Made by a program: the position numbers and the translations under genes | Part shown: piece after piece, positions 48,060-58,054 of the stretch | Numbering within the stretch: the stretch's first letter is position 1 | Layout: the number at the start of each line of letters is the position of its first letter | Origin: CALMFG01 sp963666035 | Lineage (GTDB): Bacteria; Bacillota; Clostridia; Christensenellales; CALMFG01 | Direction: 5' to 3' | Assembly: GCA_963666035.2 (NCBI GenBank) | Contig: CAXXJI010000007.1 | Coordinates: 1 to 64,000 of the forward strand | DNA: 64,000 nucleotides | Notes under the pieces: generated by a model | What the model saw: only the letters and a program-made list of their open reading frames with translations | What the model was told of the DNA's origin: nothing | The model's database searches: none

Positions 48060-49611
48060 CGGTCTTCTCTCCCTGCTCTTCCTTGTTCTGCTCCTGCCTC
48101 AGCCACATCAGCACACCGCCAACCAAAACGATGGCCAACCCCAGCACCGGCCAGACCCAGGAAGGAATAGCAGGATTCTTGGTTACATAGATGATTTGCG
48201 CGGTCGGGGTAGGTTCGGGTTTTTCAGCCTGAACTTCCTGCGCTACACTTGGGCTGGGGGATGCGCTTGGTGTCGTTGAAGCTTCTGCTTTTTCGATTTC
48301 GTTTATATAGTTTTCAAACAGAAGCGGTAAATCACCTCCAATCGCATCCACAATGTGTTGCGTTGCCTTAATATAATCAGATTTATTATCAAAATGCATA
48401 TATGGATACGCATTCCACACCTTCCCTTCATCTTCTTCCACATTATAATTATAGTAAAGGCTTAAAATTTGTTCACCAAAGACGATACTGCCGATTGCGA
48501 TATTAATGTCTCCAGTATCCGGTGCTGTAAAATTTCGGGTGACCACTTGGTTTATTTCAAAAGAATAAATAGTATCTGTTTCTTCAAATGCCCCCTCGGT
48601 ATTCAAATATCCGCTGCTCCCCAAGTCAACAAAAAAACTTTGGATTGGATGCTTGCTTATATTTTTTATTGTAACTTTATAACTATCCATACCCATTTCG
48701 ACAGTTTGCAGTGCTTCCGGCAGTCTTTCAACTTCTATTTCCATCTCTGGCTTTTGGTCGATAAAAATATTTCTGCAAATTGCTGTAGCCTGAACGCCGT
48801 AATATTCCCCATTTTTATTTATCTGTACCCTTGCATACGCATTTGAAGTCTCGGGACGAGTTTGCGTTGGATCTATTTGTTGATAATCATATTCGACCTC
48901 GAAAATACTTTGTCCTGGGTTCACTTCTAAACTTTCGCCAGAATAGTTTAGCAAAGGATTCATAACCAAAACTTCTTCCAGCACTTGTCCACTGATATTT
49001 GTAATATATATCGGAAGAATCGCAAACCCATTGATATTTGTTTTTGATGAATTGAGCTTGTAGTCTAAATTGTACCCTTCATCTAAGTAAGCCATTTCAG
49101 TTGCAGACCCGAGAATTTCTAAGTCAACTAACCCGCTCCCATCTTTTAAATTGGTAATCTCCATCTTCGCAGGTGAATGATTAAGTGGGTCAACCCAGCC
49201 TTCTACCTTTGGTCTATCTGTTCTAAAATAGATGTAAAGTTTAACATCAATATATACTTTTCCATTTTCCCAGTACCAGTCACAACATTCTGATAGTGTT
49301 TCAACCACGACAAAGCTAATTGACTCGCCCGGCTCAAGAATAAACGACTCAATTTGGTTTTCCCAAAAATCAAACCAAAAACCAGAATTATCATTTATAG
49401 ACACAATTTCAATTTCATATTCTGATTGATTGAAGATAGTTGCCTTATAACTAAGACTACCACCAAGCTTTGCTGTTTCGTTATAAAGCTCAATCGAATA
49501 GCTCACATCATTATTCACATCAAAAAAAGTCGCTGAATTAGCATAAGCGCTCAGTGGCAATGAACAAATACATAAGATCATCACGATTATAACAATTGAT
49601 TTTTTTCTCAT
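48043..49611 (-). CDS. Surface protein with signal peptide and C-terminal membrane anchor, paralogue 1
   Basis: 522 residues. Same plan as the downstream gene: signal peptide ending at AYA/NSATFF, about 410 exported residues, a Pro/Ser/Thr linker, and a C-terminal helix (VWPVLGLAIVLVGGVLMWL) followed by a short charged tail. Two conserved cysteines lie in each protein (ExCDWY and AxCRNxFIDQ). The pair arose by tandem duplication and has diverged substantially, but both copies keep full length and open frames, so both are probably functional. Family unknown. Confidence 0.72.
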   Translation of the reverse strand: MRKKSIVIIVMILCICSLPLSAYANSATFFDVNNDVSYSIELYNETAKLGGSLSYKATIFNQSEYEIEIVSINDNSGFWFDFWENQIESFILEPGESISFVVVETLSECCDWYWENGKVYIDVKLYIYFRTDRPKVEGWVDPLNHSPAKMEITNLKDGSGLVDLEILGSATEMAYLDEGYNLDYKLNSSKTNINGFAILPIYITNISGQVLEEVLVMNPLLNYSGESLEVNPGQSIFEVEYDYQQIDPTQTRPETSNAYARVQINKNGEYYGVQATAICRNIFIDQKPEMEIEVERLPEALQTVEMGMDSYKVTIKNISKHPIQSFFVDLGSSGYLNTEGAFEETDTIYSFEINQVVTRNFTAPDTGDINIAIGSIVFGEQILSLYYNYNVEEDEGKVWNAYPYMHFDNKSDYIKATQHIVDAIGGDLPLLFENYINEIEKAEASTTPSASPSPSVAQEVQAEKPEPTPTAQIIYVTKNPAIPSWVWPVLGLAIVLVGGVLMWLRQEQNKEEQGEKTDEKSI

Positions 49612-49648
49612 TTTACAAACCCTTCAATTAATTGACATTCAACTTTAC

Positions 49649-49675
49649 AAAAAAGGACAAAGTTTCCTTTGCCCT
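49649..49675 (-). terminator. Terminator of pfkA
   Basis: 8-bp stem GGACAAAG/CTTTGCCC (one mismatch) with a T-run on the minus strand. Confidence 0.8.
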
Positions 49676-49696
49676 CTAAAATTTAAATTCTTGTTT

Positions 49697-50659
49697 TTAC
49701 AGACTGGTCAGTGTTTCGGCCATATCATACAACTGTTTATCAAACCTGGGTTTCATCGCCAAGGCTTCATCAATATCATCGTCCACCACATGGTTATCGC
49801 GGATGCCCACCACACGGCCCGCCTTGCCTTCCATCAGCAACTCCACAGCCCTTACGCCCAATCGGCTGGAAAGAATGCGATCGTCCACGGTGGGTTGCCC
49901 GCCCCGCTGGATGTACCCCAGTACAATGGCTTTAACATCCAATCCGGTTTTAGCATGGATATAGTTGGCCAGCGATTCACCCTTGCCCGCGCCTTCACTG
50001 ATCATGATGATGCTGGTCAATTTTCCTCGGATACGGTCGTGCACCAGGTCGTCGCAGATCGCGTCAAGGTCAAATGGTATTTCGGGCACAAGAATATGCT
50101 CGGCGCCTCCGGCAACACCCGAGAACAGCGCAATGTCGCCGCACCGATTGCCCATGACTTCAATCACGCCCACCCGTTCGTGGCTCTCCATCGTGTCACG
50201 GATTTTACGGATTTCGCCCACCACACCGCTGACAGCTGTGTTAAAGCCGATGGTAAAGTCAGTATAGGCGAGGTCGTTATCAATGGTGCCTGGCAGTCCA
50301 ATGGTAGGTATGCCTTTTTTCCACAACGTCTTTGCGCCTTTATAGCTGCCGTCACCGCCGATGATGACCAGACCCTCAATGTCAAAAGCCTGCAAAACTT
50401 GAATCGCTTTTTGCTGGCCTTCTTCGGTCATAAACTCTTTGGAACGAGCGGTTTTCAGAATCGTCCCACCCTGCCCCACAATGTCATGCACCTCAGCGCG
50501 GTGCATTTCGTGCACACGTCCTTCGATCAGGCCTTGATAGCCTTTGGTGATGCCCATCACACTAATACCGTTGACGCGTGCGGCTTTCACCACAGCACGA
50601 ATGGCGGCGTTCATGCCCGGCGTATCCCCGCCACTGGTTAAAACACCAATTCTTTTCAT
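49697..50659 (-). CDS. pfkA: ATP-dependent 6-phosphofructokinase
   Basis: 320 residues. GGDTPGMNAAIR (10-21) and GGDGSYKGA (about 101-109) form the ATP site; the glycine of GGDGS marks the ATP-dependent rather than the pyrophosphate-dependent type. GTIDNDL holds the catalytic aspartates and IEVMGNRCGDIA the fructose-6-phosphate site. It is the committed glycolytic step. Its leader contains the hairpin at 50692-50718. Confidence 0.96.
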   Translation of the reverse strand: MKRIGVLTSGGDTPGMNAAIRAVVKAARVNGISVMGITKGYQGLIEGRVHEMHRAEVHDIVGQGGTILKTARSKEFMTEEGQQKAIQVLQAFDIEGLVIIGGDGSYKGAKTLWKKGIPTIGLPGTIDNDLAYTDFTIGFNTAVSGVVGEIRKIRDTMESHERVGVIEVMGNRCGDIALFSGVAGGAEHILVPEIPFDLDAICDDLVHDRIRGKLTSIIMISEGAGKGESLANYIHAKTGLDVKAIVLGYIQRGGQPTVDDRILSSRLGVRAVELLMEGKAGRVVGIRDNHVVDDDIDEALAMKPRFDKQLYDMAETLTSL

Positions 50660-50691
50660 CTGTTTCTCCCTTAAAAACTTTAAAATCTATT

Positions 50692-50718
50692 TTAAGCGAA
50701 AGAAAGCCCATCGCTTAA
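50692..50718 (-). terminator. Hairpin between mtrB-like gene and pfkA
   Basis: Perfect 8-bp stem TTAAGCGA/TCGCTTAA; on the minus strand it is followed by a modest T-rich run. It may terminate the TRAP-like gene or attenuate pfkA. Confidence 0.5.
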
Positions 50719-50731
50719 TCTTCTTTTTGCT

Positions 50732-50965
50732 TTATTTGCCGCTTTCCACTTCGCCATATTTGGTCATAATCTGCGCTTTTCCACGAATCTTCATCGCCGA
50801 CGTGTTTTCGGTAAACTGCGCCACCATCACTTCGCCCGCGTCCAGTTTTTCAGTGTGGTGAAATTTTGTTGCGCTGCCGCGGGTCATTCCGATGATGTTG
50901 ACGCCGTCTTCCAAGGCTTTAACCACAATATAGTCCTGAATCAGTTCTCGATTATCTTCCATCAT
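50732..50965 (-). CDS. mtrB: Tryptophan RNA-binding attenuation protein (TRAP) homologue
   Basis: 77 residues. TRAP forms an 11-mer ring that, with tryptophan bound, wraps GAG/UAG repeats in leader RNAs of tryptophan genes. The sequence aligns with B. subtilis TRAP without gaps: VVKALEDGVNIIGMTRG, FHHTEKLDAGEV, VAQFTENTSAMKIRGKA. The three RNA-binding residues (Lys37, Lys56, Arg58 in B. subtilis) correspond to K40, K59 and R61 here. TRAP Thr and Gln residues of the tryptophan pocket (TRG, QFT) are kept; one histidine in the QFTEHTS stretch is Asn. AAGGGG lies before a double ATG (50965/50962). No anti-TRAP gene or trp gene is in the window. Confidence 0.92.
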   Translation of the reverse strand: MMEDNRELIQDYIVVKALEDGVNIIGMTRGSATKFHHTEKLDAGEVMVAQFTENTSAMKIRGKAQIMTKYGEVESGK

Positions 50966-50975
50966 TATCCCCTTT

Positions 50976-50988
50976 GCGGGTATCCCGC
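50976..50988. promoter_or_regulatory. Small palindrome in the mtrB leader
   Basis: GCGGGTATCCCGC, a perfect 5-bp inverted repeat around three bases, just upstream of the mtrB ribosome site. It could be an operator or a small RNA hairpin; too short to decide. Confidence 0.35.
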
Positions 50989-51075
50989 ATTTTCCCTTGG
51001 TTTGTTTCCCGTTTAGTATATCAAAAAGGTTATGTTAACACAATCTGTTAATTCCCATTCGCTTCATGTGCTTAT

Positions 51076-54000
51076 CTATTTTACCACCACGTTTGCCTCG
51101 CCAAATGCAATTTTCAGGTTATCAATCAGGCTCTTCGTATACGTCACCCCAAAGCCACCATTGGTGACTACAGTTTTTTTAGTCGCTTCCATGTGAACGA
51201 TAGTTGAAGAATTACCCGGATATTTTTTTAGCACATTGATAAGCTTATCCGTGTTCTCGCCGTACATTGCCGGGATTTTAACATACAGTTTCTTACCGGC
51301 AAACGCTTCTTCCGTCTTTAATATCGGTGTCAATTTTTCCAAAATAATCTTTGGTGCTTCGCCTTCCTTGATGTCCACCCGTCCCTTCAGCTTAACAATA
51401 TTATCGTTGTATAAAACAGGTTCCACTTCGGCCAATGGCCCCTGAAAAACAATCACATCGATAATGGAATAAAGATCTTCCAGTGTCGCCAGCGCATAGG
51501 CTCGCTTGTCCTTGGTCGAGCGTCGTTTTACATCGCCGAGAATACCGAGCAACTCCACTTCTCGGCCTTCGTAATAAACAGCGGCGGAAGGATCACTGGC
51601 GGCGGAAAGAATTTTATAGGTGTTATGCGGACGCTTTTCCAGTTCGTCCTCAAAGGCTTCCAAAGGATGTCCACTGAGGTAAGACCCCGTCGTTTGCTTT
51701 TCTAAAGACAGTAGCTGACGCATATCGTATTCCTTTAGTGGTGGAATGCTGATACCCTGATCCGCCGCAAAGCCGAATCCGCCGTCAAAAAGACTCACTT
51801 GACCGTCGATCACCTTCTTGTCTTCATCAGACACGCTTTTCATCGCTTTTTCGTAAACGCTCATCAAACTGCTTCGCGTTACGCCAAAGCGGTCAAAACA
51901 TCCAGACTAGAATCAAACCTTCCAGCGCTTTTTTGTTGATCACACCTGCGGTGCGTTTGATGAAATCCAGAAAGTCGGTGTATTCCTTATCTTTTCGAAT
52001 TTTCACAATCTCAATCGATGCCTTGGCTCCCACATCCCGAATCGCCGAAAAGCCAAATCGGATGCTTTCGCCATCCACCCGAAAACGCGGACCTGACAAA
52101 TTGATATCCGGCGGCAAAACCTTGATATCCGCTTTTTTTAAGTACTGAATATACGATGCGGTCTTGTCCGGCGTGCCGATAAAACTGTTGAGCAGTGCGG
52201 TCATAAATTCCCGTTTATGATGCACCTTAAGATAAGCCGTTTGATAAGCGATTGCCGCATAAGCACAGGCATGGCTCTTATTAAACGCATACTGTGCAAA
52301 ATCGGTCATCTGTTCAAACACTTTCTCAGCCGTTTTTTGCTCAATCCCTCGATTGACCGCACCTTCCACGCCCTGCGCGGAATCGCCAAAGATAAACACT
52401 TCACGCTCTTTGGCCATCACGTCGGCTTTTTTCTTGCTCATCGCGCGGCGCACCAAATCGGCACGGCCCAAGCTGTAGCCCGCCATGTCTTGCACAATCT
52501 GCATGACCTGTTCCTGATACACGATACAGCCGTAAGTCTCTTTCAGCGTTTTTTCCAAACTGGGATGATCATATCGTACTTTTTCTGGATGATTTTTGGC
52601 CGCAATATAGGTGGGGATACTGTCCATCGGGCCTGGCCGAAATAGCGAGATGCCCACCATGATATCCGACATACTATTGGGCTTTAATTGCTGCATCAGC
52701 CGCCGCATGCCCGGACTTTCCAGCTGAAAAACGCCATCCGTATCGGCGGATGAAATCAGCGCATACACATCCGGATCATCATATTCCATACTGCCAAAAT
52801 CAATGGTCTCACCCGTCGCGTTTTCCACCATCGTCAGGGTGTCACGAATTACGGTTAAATTGCGCAGGCCCAAAAAGTCCATCTTTAAAAGCCCCAGTTC
52901 CTCCAAAAGGCCCATCGGGAACTGTGTAATCACCGATTCGTCTTTGGGGTTGATCTGCAGCGGTACATATTCCAGCACCGGTTTTTTAGCGATGACCACC
53001 CCCGCCGCGTGCGTCGAAGCATGGCGGGGGATACCTTCCAGCTTCATGCACATATCGATCAATTCTTTCACTTCGAGCTTAGTTTCGTATTCCCGACGAA
53101 AAGGCTCACTGTCTTCTAGTGCGCTTTTCAGCGTCACAGTCGGACCGTTTGGAATCAGCTTGGCGATGCGTACCGCTTCGCCGAACGGAAAGCGCATCAC
53201 GCGCGCGACATCATGCACCGCCTGCTTAGCGCCGAGCGTTCCAAACGTGATAATCTGCGCAACGTTCTGCTCACCATATTTTTGCACGACATAGTCGATG
53301 ACTTCCTGCCGACGTTCAATGCAAAAATCAATATCGATATCCGGCATGCTGATACGCTCAGGATTCAAAAACCGCTCAAAGAGAAGCGTATACTTAATCG
53401 GGTCGATGTCCGTAATCCTCAGTGCATACGCCACAATACTGCCCGCCGCACTGCCGCGCCCCGGGCCCACAACGATACCCCGGTCTTTAGCAAACTTGAT
53501 AAAATCCCAGGTAATGAGAAAATAATCGGTAAAGCCCATATTGCCGATGACCGAAAGCTCATATTCGGCACGCTGAGTGAGTTCAGTCGTCACTTCTCCA
53601 TAGCGATATTCAAGTCCCTCAAATACCCGTTGCTTTAAGTAAATTTGATGATCGGTATCATCCGGCAAATCAAACACCGGCATATGGTAAGTTCCGAACT
53701 CCAGCTTAACGTTGCATTTTTCGGCGATCTGCAATGAGTTTTGCATTGCTTCAGGGTGTTCCGGAAAAAGTTCTGCTATTTCTTCGGCAGACTTAAGATA
53801 GAATTCCTCGGTCGCAAACTTCATGCGATTTTCATCATCCAGAAAGTTTCGTGTCTGAATACACAGCAAAACATCCTGTGCCTGTGCATCTTCTCGGTTT
53901 ACATAATGCACATCATTGGTGACGATTAAAGGGATATCACAATCATTAGCAATTTTAATCAAATCCGGATTCGTCTGTTTCTGCTCGGGCAAACCATGAT

Positions 54001-54522
54001 CTTGCAGTTCGATATAAAAATCCTCACCGAACATTGCTTTTAGTTCCAACGCAAGTGCTTTGGCTCCGGCATAGTCACTGTTTAACAGTGCTTGCGGTAT
54101 ATCGCCCGCAAGGCATGCGGAAAGACAAATAAGGCCGTCACTGTGCTTCGCTCAAGTGTTTTATAATCGATTCGCGGTTTATGATAAAACCCCTCTAAAA
54201 AACCAATCGACACCAGTCGCATCAGGTTCTGATAACCAGTCTGGTTCTTGGCCAAAAGCACCAGATGGGCGTACTCGCGATAGGCTTTCGATTTCTCGGT
54301 CATGTCTTTTACGATATAAACTTCGCATCCCAATATCGGCTTGATACCGGCCTTGACGCATTTTTTAAAGAAATCCGCAACGCCATACATCACGCCGTGG
54401 TCAGTGATTGCTAAAGACGTCATGCCGTGTGCTTTGGCAGTCGCAATCAAATCATCCAGCCGGCTTGCGCCGTCCAAACGACTGTATTCGGTATGAACAT
54501 GCAGATGGGTAAATTCACTCAT
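51076..54522 (-). CDS. dnaE: DNA polymerase III alpha subunit DnaE, reading frame broken twice
   Basis: About 1150 residues once repaired, the normal length. N-terminal PHP domain (THLHVHTEYSRLDGASR) from 54522 to about 54130; polymerase palm with GPGRGSAAGSIVAYAL and MPDIDIDFCIERR; finger region with YQEQVMQIVQDMAGYSLGRAD; C-terminal OB-fold part. Break 1 near 54130: the first frame ends at 54082, and the next begins SDGLICLSACLAGD; one added base restores it. Break 2 near 51907: the frame ends at 51893 and the next continues SGCFDRFG; removing one G restores it. DnaE is essential in Firmicutes, so both breaks are probably sequence errors. GGAGA selects the ATG at 54522. Confidence 0.9.
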
Positions 54523-54555
54523 TTTTGTATTCTCCATATGGCGATATTACCCCAT

Positions 54556-54595
54556 AAAAAACACCGGCAAATCTTAACCATGCCGGTGTAAAAAA
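54556..54595 (-). terminator. Terminator after the SF0329-like gene
   Basis: Perfect 9-bp stem ACACCGGCA/TGCCGGTGT with T-runs on both sides. Confidence 0.88.
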
Positions 54596-54610
54596 ATCGT
54601 TTTCCTTCTG

Positions 54611-55153
54611 TTAATATTTTATGTTTTCTGCATCCAACCTCAATATATAAAACTGCTGTAACCATTTAGGCTGATGTGCTACATCGTATTTTATTTTTTC
54701 CAGCGTTCGCTTTCCAATACGTCTGTCTACAACAGCCAGCAGTCTGACTAATGCATTATCCGATGCAATACTTTCAGATATCTTACTTTGCTTATACTCT
54801 AGCAAAGCTTCTGCGAAATCATATACTTGAAATATCGAGTCTTTTTTCATAATCTCTTCGGCTTCATCGCACGACTTGTAATATGCTCTATTGTGTGTGC
54901 GTATAATGTTATCTGTTCTATCTTTGATTCCCAAAAGTGCTTTTAGCATCCGATAAAATTGCATATTATATCCACAAAAACTACCACCAATCACTTCTTT
55001 ATCATCGATTCGAACGGCAAATCTCGCAGTTTGGTCATGGGACTTTCGATAAGATGTAATAATATACTTTACTCTGCCTTTTAAGACATCGCATAATAGG
55101 TCTTCTTCTAAACGCTTTCTTTCACTACTCCATGATTTTGGCAAGGTGAGCAC
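54611..55153 (-). CDS. SF0329-family protein of unknown function
   Basis: 180 residues. LEEDLLCDVLKGRVKYIITSYRKSHDQTARFAVRIDDKEV is the signature opening of a small family known from scattered Firmicutes and proteobacteria and annotated only by name. The C-terminal half is helical with charged residues. It starts at a GTG (55153) after AAAAAGG. It stands alone between two terminators. No function can be assigned. Confidence 0.65.
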   Translation of the reverse strand: MLTLPKSWSSERKRLEEDLLCDVLKGRVKYIITSYRKSHDQTARFAVRIDDKEVIGGSFCGYNMQFYRMLKALLGIKDRTDNIIRTHNRAYYKSCDEAEEIMKKDSIFQVYDFAEALLEYKQSKISESIASDNALVRLLAVVDRRIGKRTLEKIKYDVAHQPKWLQQFYILRLDAENIKY

Positions 55154-55177
55154 GACCTTTTTGATATTTTTTAATAT

Positions 55178-55224
55178 AAAACGCCTTTGGTATATCTTGC
55201 ATAATTATACCATAAGGCGTTTTA
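55178..55224 (-). terminator. Long terminator hairpin after the MBL gene
   Basis: AAAACGCCTT(A)TGGTATA pairs with TATACCAAAGGCGTTTT, about 17 bp with one bulge, 35 bp beyond the MBL stop. Confidence 0.8.
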
Positions 55225-55262
55225 TTTGTTGTATTTTTTAGTCCGACCAATCCATTTTTAAC

Positions 55263-55895
55263 TCAGCCGCCTTCATCCGCCTGCCATGAGCAGGATAGAT
55301 ATATCGGCATCCGCTGTTTTTTAAGAATCTGAAAAGTCTCAATCAACGCGGCTTTGTCGCTGTAGATCGGCGGAAAATGCCGCGACGAAATATTAAACAC
55401 CGTATCTCCGCAGATGATATCCTCAGGCGTAAACACGCACACACTGCCCGGCGTATGCCCTGGCAATACTTTTACATATCCGTCAAAGCCAAGCGCCTCT
55501 AGGTTAAAGACATCATCAAACGTGATATACTCGGCATCGGTCGCATCAAATTTCTGCGTATCCTTATCCGAAAGCCCAATGGTTCTCACCAAATCGGCCA
55601 TGGTCACACCCTGCGGCTGGATGACACTGGTTTTTCCGCTTTTTAAATGCGGCATCTCAAAATTGCTGCAAATCACCGGAACGCCCGTCACATTATGAAC
55701 CACACCGAGAGATCCGGCATGGTCATAATGCGCGTGTGTGATGATAATATATTTTAATTTAAGTCCGGTTTTATCAATGGCTCTTAGAATCTCCGGCCCA
55801 TCGCCCGACAGGGCGGTATCGACCAGAATGCAATTTTCCTCTTTCATCAACAAAAATACATTTGCTTTTTCAAGCGTAATTGTTTTAACTCTAAT
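55263..55895 (-). CDS. MBL-fold metallohydrolase with apparent ATT start
   Basis: 210 residues if translation begins at ATT 55895. The zinc motif THAHYDHAG, the later PGHTPGS and the GDTVF ligand are intact, the pattern of glyoxalase II-like MBL hydrolases. The usual N-terminus of this family reads (M)xVKTITLxxANxFLL, and the sequence before the first in-frame ATG (55853) supplies RVKTITLEKANVFLL. Translating from that ATG would cut the first beta strand. AAGGAGA lies seven bases before the ATT, ideal spacing. An out-of-frame ATG overlaps the ribosome site and yields only three codons. Substrate is unknown; a thioester or lactone is typical. Confidence 0.8.
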   Translation of the reverse strand: MRVKTITLEKANVFLLMKEENCILVDTALSGDGPEILRAIDKTGLKLKYIIITHAHYDHAGSLGVVHNVTGVPVICSNFEMPHLKSGKTSVIQPQGVTMADLVRTIGLSDKDTQKFDATDAEYITFDDVFNLEALGFDGYVKVLPGHTPGSVCVFTPEDIICGDTVFNISSRHFPPIYSDKAALIETFQILKKQRMPIYLSCSWQADEGG

Positions 55896-55922
55896 GGGTC
55901 ATCTCCTTATTCACTTAAATTT

Positions 55923-57864
55923 TTATGCGTTTTTCTTGGTGTAGTTCAGCAAACCGCCTTCCGCGATGACTTTTTTTAAGCGCTCGGAAGTTTCCAGAAC
56001 CACCGGGAAACTGAAGCCTTTGGTTTTGTTTTCCACAGTGAACTCAGCTTTGCCTAAAACTTTGTTTACCGAATCGGTAATCACCAATTCGTCCTCGGCA
56101 TCGATTCTGTCATAGTCAGCCTCGTCCTTGAAAACCAGAGGCAATATGCCGGAGTTGATGAGGTTAGCCATATGAATCCGCGCAAACGATTTGCATATGA
56201 CGCCTTTAATGCCGAGATACAGCGGCACCAATGCGGCGTGCTCACGGCTGGATCCCTGTCCGTAGTTGTGCCCGGCTACTAAAAACCCGCCGCCTTCAGC
56301 TTTCGCTCTGGCCGGGAAGGTTTCGTCCACCGGTGCCAGACAAAAGTCACTCAAGTGAGGAATATTGGAACGGTAGGGCAGAAGCTTGGCATTAGAGGGC
56401 ATAATATGGTCGGTGGTGATGTTGTCCTCCATCTTTAAGAGCACCTTGCCTTCGGTTGTTTCTTTTAAAGCCGAGTTCAGCGGAAAAGGCTTGATGTTCG
56501 GGCCTCTTTGTACTTCCACATCACTAGCATTTTTCGGCCGGCGGTACAATCAAGTTATCGTTAATCAAGAAATGCTCGGGTTCTCTGATTGCCGCAATCG
56601 TAGAAAGATTGATGTCCCGCTTCCGTCGGATCGGTCAAAACACCGGCAATGGCGGAAACCGCCGCCACTTCGGGGCTGACTAAGTAAACCTGTGCCGATT
56701 GGGTTCCACTCCGACCAAAGAAGTTGCGGTTAAAGGACCGTAAGGAAACCGCATCCGACTTGGGACTCTGTCCCATACCGATGCAGGGTCCGCAGGCGCT
56801 TTCCAGAATTCTTGCACCCGACGCAATCAAGTCCGCCAAAGCGCCGTTTTCGGCCAGCATGGTCAAGACTTGTTTGGAACCGGGGGAGATGGTGAAGCTA
56901 ACGTTTTCAGCCACCGTTTTGCCTTTTACAATGCTCGCGACCTTCATCATGTCCATATAGGAAGAATTGGTACAGGAACCCACGCATACCTGATCGATTT
57001 TGATGGGGCCAATCTCGCCAACCGTCTTCACATTATCTGGGCTGTGCGCGGCATTGCCGCCATAGGCTTCAGCGCAGAAAGGTCAATTGTATATTTTTCG
57101 TCGTACTCGGCGTCTGTATCCGCGGAAAGTTCAGTATAATCCGCCTCTCTGCCTTGCGCTTTCAAGAAGGCCCGCGTCGTTTCATCCGAAGGGAAGACAG
57201 ATGTCGTGGCGCCCAGTTCCGCGCCCATGTTGGTGATGGTGGCCCGTTCGGGTACGCTTAAGGTTTTGACACCTTCTCCGGAATATTCCACAATTTTTCC
57301 CACACCACCTTTGACGGTCAGAATACGCAAGACCTCTAGAATAATGTCCTTGGCCGCAACGCCGGGTCTTAATTCTCCAGCCAGCTCTACATTGATGATT
57401 TTTGGCATAGGAATATAATACGCGCCGCCCGCCATAGCCACAGCCACGTCCAAGCCGCCTGCGCCGATGGCCAGCATGCCGATGCCGCCGCCGGTGGGCG
57501 TGTGGCTGTCCGAACCAAGCAATGTCTTGCCGGGTTTACCGAAGCGCTCCAAATTCACCTGATGACAGATGCCGTTTCCGGGTTTGGAAAAATAGATGCC
57601 GTGCTTTTTAGCCACGGTTCCGATGTACGCGTGGTCATCCGCGTTTTCAAAGCCGGACTGGATGGTGTTGTGGTCGATATATGCCACGCTTTTTTCGGTC
57701 TTTACGCGGTCCACGCCCATGGCCTCAAACTGCAAGTATGCCATGGTACCGGTGGAATCCTGCGTTAGGGTGTAGTCAATCTTAAGGCCGATCTCCCCGC
57801 CCGGCGTCATCTCGCCGGAGAGCAGATGGTTTTCGATGATCTTTGCTGCCAATGCCTTTCCCAT
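55923..57864 (-). CDS. acn: Aconitate hydratase, reading frame broken three times
   Basis: About 646 residues when repaired, matching the aconitase A family of that length. The iron-sulfur ligands are present as SCTNSS and CGPCIGMG, plus SDSHTPTGGGIG; substrate residues SREHAALVPLYLG are in the C-terminal swivel domain. Break 1 near 57030 precedes HSPDNVKTVGEIG. Break 2 near 56613 separates TDPTEAG from INLSTIAAIREPEHF. Break 3 near 56535 lies in a run of five A residues before ASDVEVQRGPN. Single-base corrections repair each. AAGGAG selects the ATG at 57864. Converts citrate to isocitrate. With no citrate synthase or isocitrate dehydrogenase in the window its pathway setting is unknown. Confidence 0.88.
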
Positions 57865-58054
57865 CAATTAAATTCTCCTTATATATAAATTTTCTTTAAC
57901 ATTCATTTTTATTTGGGTTTAATTCTAACCAAAAAGCCGAAAAAAGGCAAGTTTTCACCTTCTTGATGCTCGAAAAAACCTTCCAATCCTATCTGTTTTT
58001 CAGGTATAATGAGTTTTGGAAAAGTGAAGGATACTTGTTAAGGAGAAACCAATC

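Noticed and set aside
49691..50641. 316-residue open frame on the plus strand opposite pfkA
   Set aside because: The minus strand encodes an intact phosphofructokinase; this frame is its shadow, with a His-rich composition and no homology.
51890..57040. TGA codons ending frames in dnaE and aconitase as possible selenocysteine codons
   Set aside because: Homology after each TGA continues in a different frame, not in the same frame, so read-through would not restore the protein. No SECIS-like hairpin is evident.
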